Shown here one piece after another: positions 5,259 to 5,346 of a stretch of DNA of 5,346 nt. Made by a program: the position numbers and the translations under genes. The notes under the pieces were generated by a model. That model saw nothing but the letters and a program-made list of their open reading frames with translations. It did not search any database and had not been told where the DNA came from. The stretch comes from Deltaproteobacteria bacterium (GTDB taxonomy: Bacteria; Desulfobacterota; Desulfarculia; Adiutricales; JAGVGV01). The DNA lies in the NCBI GenBank assembly GCA_015233515.1, contig JADFXS010000215.1:1-5346 (forward strand), written 5' to 3'. Positions within the stretch are counted from its first letter, which is position 1, and the number at the start of each line of letters is the position of its first letter.

Positions 5259-5346
5259 TTTCGTTCTTAGTCAGGTTTTTCGAGCGTTATAGCCTAAATC
5301 CACCATCAAATCGCGCATAGGGCGCGTAAATCCTAGGCGAAACGCG

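Larger units (their letters stand above)
5096..5346. other. Non-coding stretch after the binding-protein gene
   Basis: 251 nt with no convincing gene. It contains a short stem AGGCC/GGCCT (5101-5116), a strong GC-rich hairpin (5173-5194), an AT-rich inverted repeat (5211-5226), an A-tract/T-tract hairpin (5232-5254) and a CGCGC/GCGCG stem (5312-5326). A 60-codon open frame at 5138-5320 has a basic, low-quality composition and no ribosome binding site. Confidence 0.55.

Noticed and set aside
3509..5299. A shared AGCCTAAAT at 3509-3517 and 5290-5298
   Set aside because: The match is nine bases, the flanks do not align well and no mobile-element features accompany it; chance is sufficient.
5138..5320. 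60-codon plus-strand open frame
   Set aside because: It spans the strong hairpin and both AT-rich palindromes, has no ribosome binding site and a random-looking basic composition.

Overview
The window is bacterial DNA from a dissimilatory sulfur-metabolising organism, most likely an anaerobic sulfate reducer of the Desulfobacterota (deltaproteobacterial) type. Three consecutive minus-strand genes are unmistakable members of the dsrMKJOP locus: dsrM, dsrK and the start of dsrJ. They are preceded by a small gene for a free-standing RsbRD N-terminal-type domain, an arrangement I recall from sulfate-reducer dsr loci. The genus cannot be fixed from this window.

Layout. Positions 1-3437 carry a compact minus-strand operon in the order RsbRD_N-type gene, dsrM, dsrK, dsrJ (dsrJ runs off the left edge after 46 codons). 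The genes are 16 nt apart, 3 nt apart and overlapping by 8 nt, so co-transcription and partly coupled translation are likely. Positions 3438-4093 form a 656-nt divergent intergenic region. It holds a good sigma70-type promoter for the dsr operon whose -35 box lies in a perfect inverted repeat, a candidate plus-strand promoter, an FNR/CRP-like palindrome, several potential RNA hairpins, an orphan Shine-Dalgarno sequence and a 14-codon mini-ORF that ends on the next gene's start codon. Positions 4094-5095 (plus strand) encode an exported periplasmic binding protein of the ribose/simple-sugar (Peripla_BP_4) type. Positions 5096-5346 hold no convincing gene, only hairpins, one of them a very stable GC-rich stem-loop.

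How the genes work together. DsrM (membrane cytochrome b), DsrK (cytoplasmic iron-sulfur, heterodisulfide-reductase-like catalytic subunit) and DsrJ (membrane-anchored periplasmic cytochrome c) belong to the transmembrane complex that links the menaquinone pool to reduction of the DsrC trisulfide during sulfite reduction. The remaining subunits DsrO and DsrP would be expected beyond position 1. The RsbRD_N-type protein may sense a signal or regulate the complex, but its role is not established here. The binding protein is transcribed divergently and has no obvious functional tie to the dsr genes; no permease or ATPase gene for it is visible in the window.

Nothing here is clearly a wholly new system. 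The most interesting items are the RsbRD_N-type gene leading the dsr operon, the long and apparently structured leader of the binding-protein gene, and the way the charged C-terminal tails of DsrM and DsrK are written over the ribosome binding sites of the following genes.
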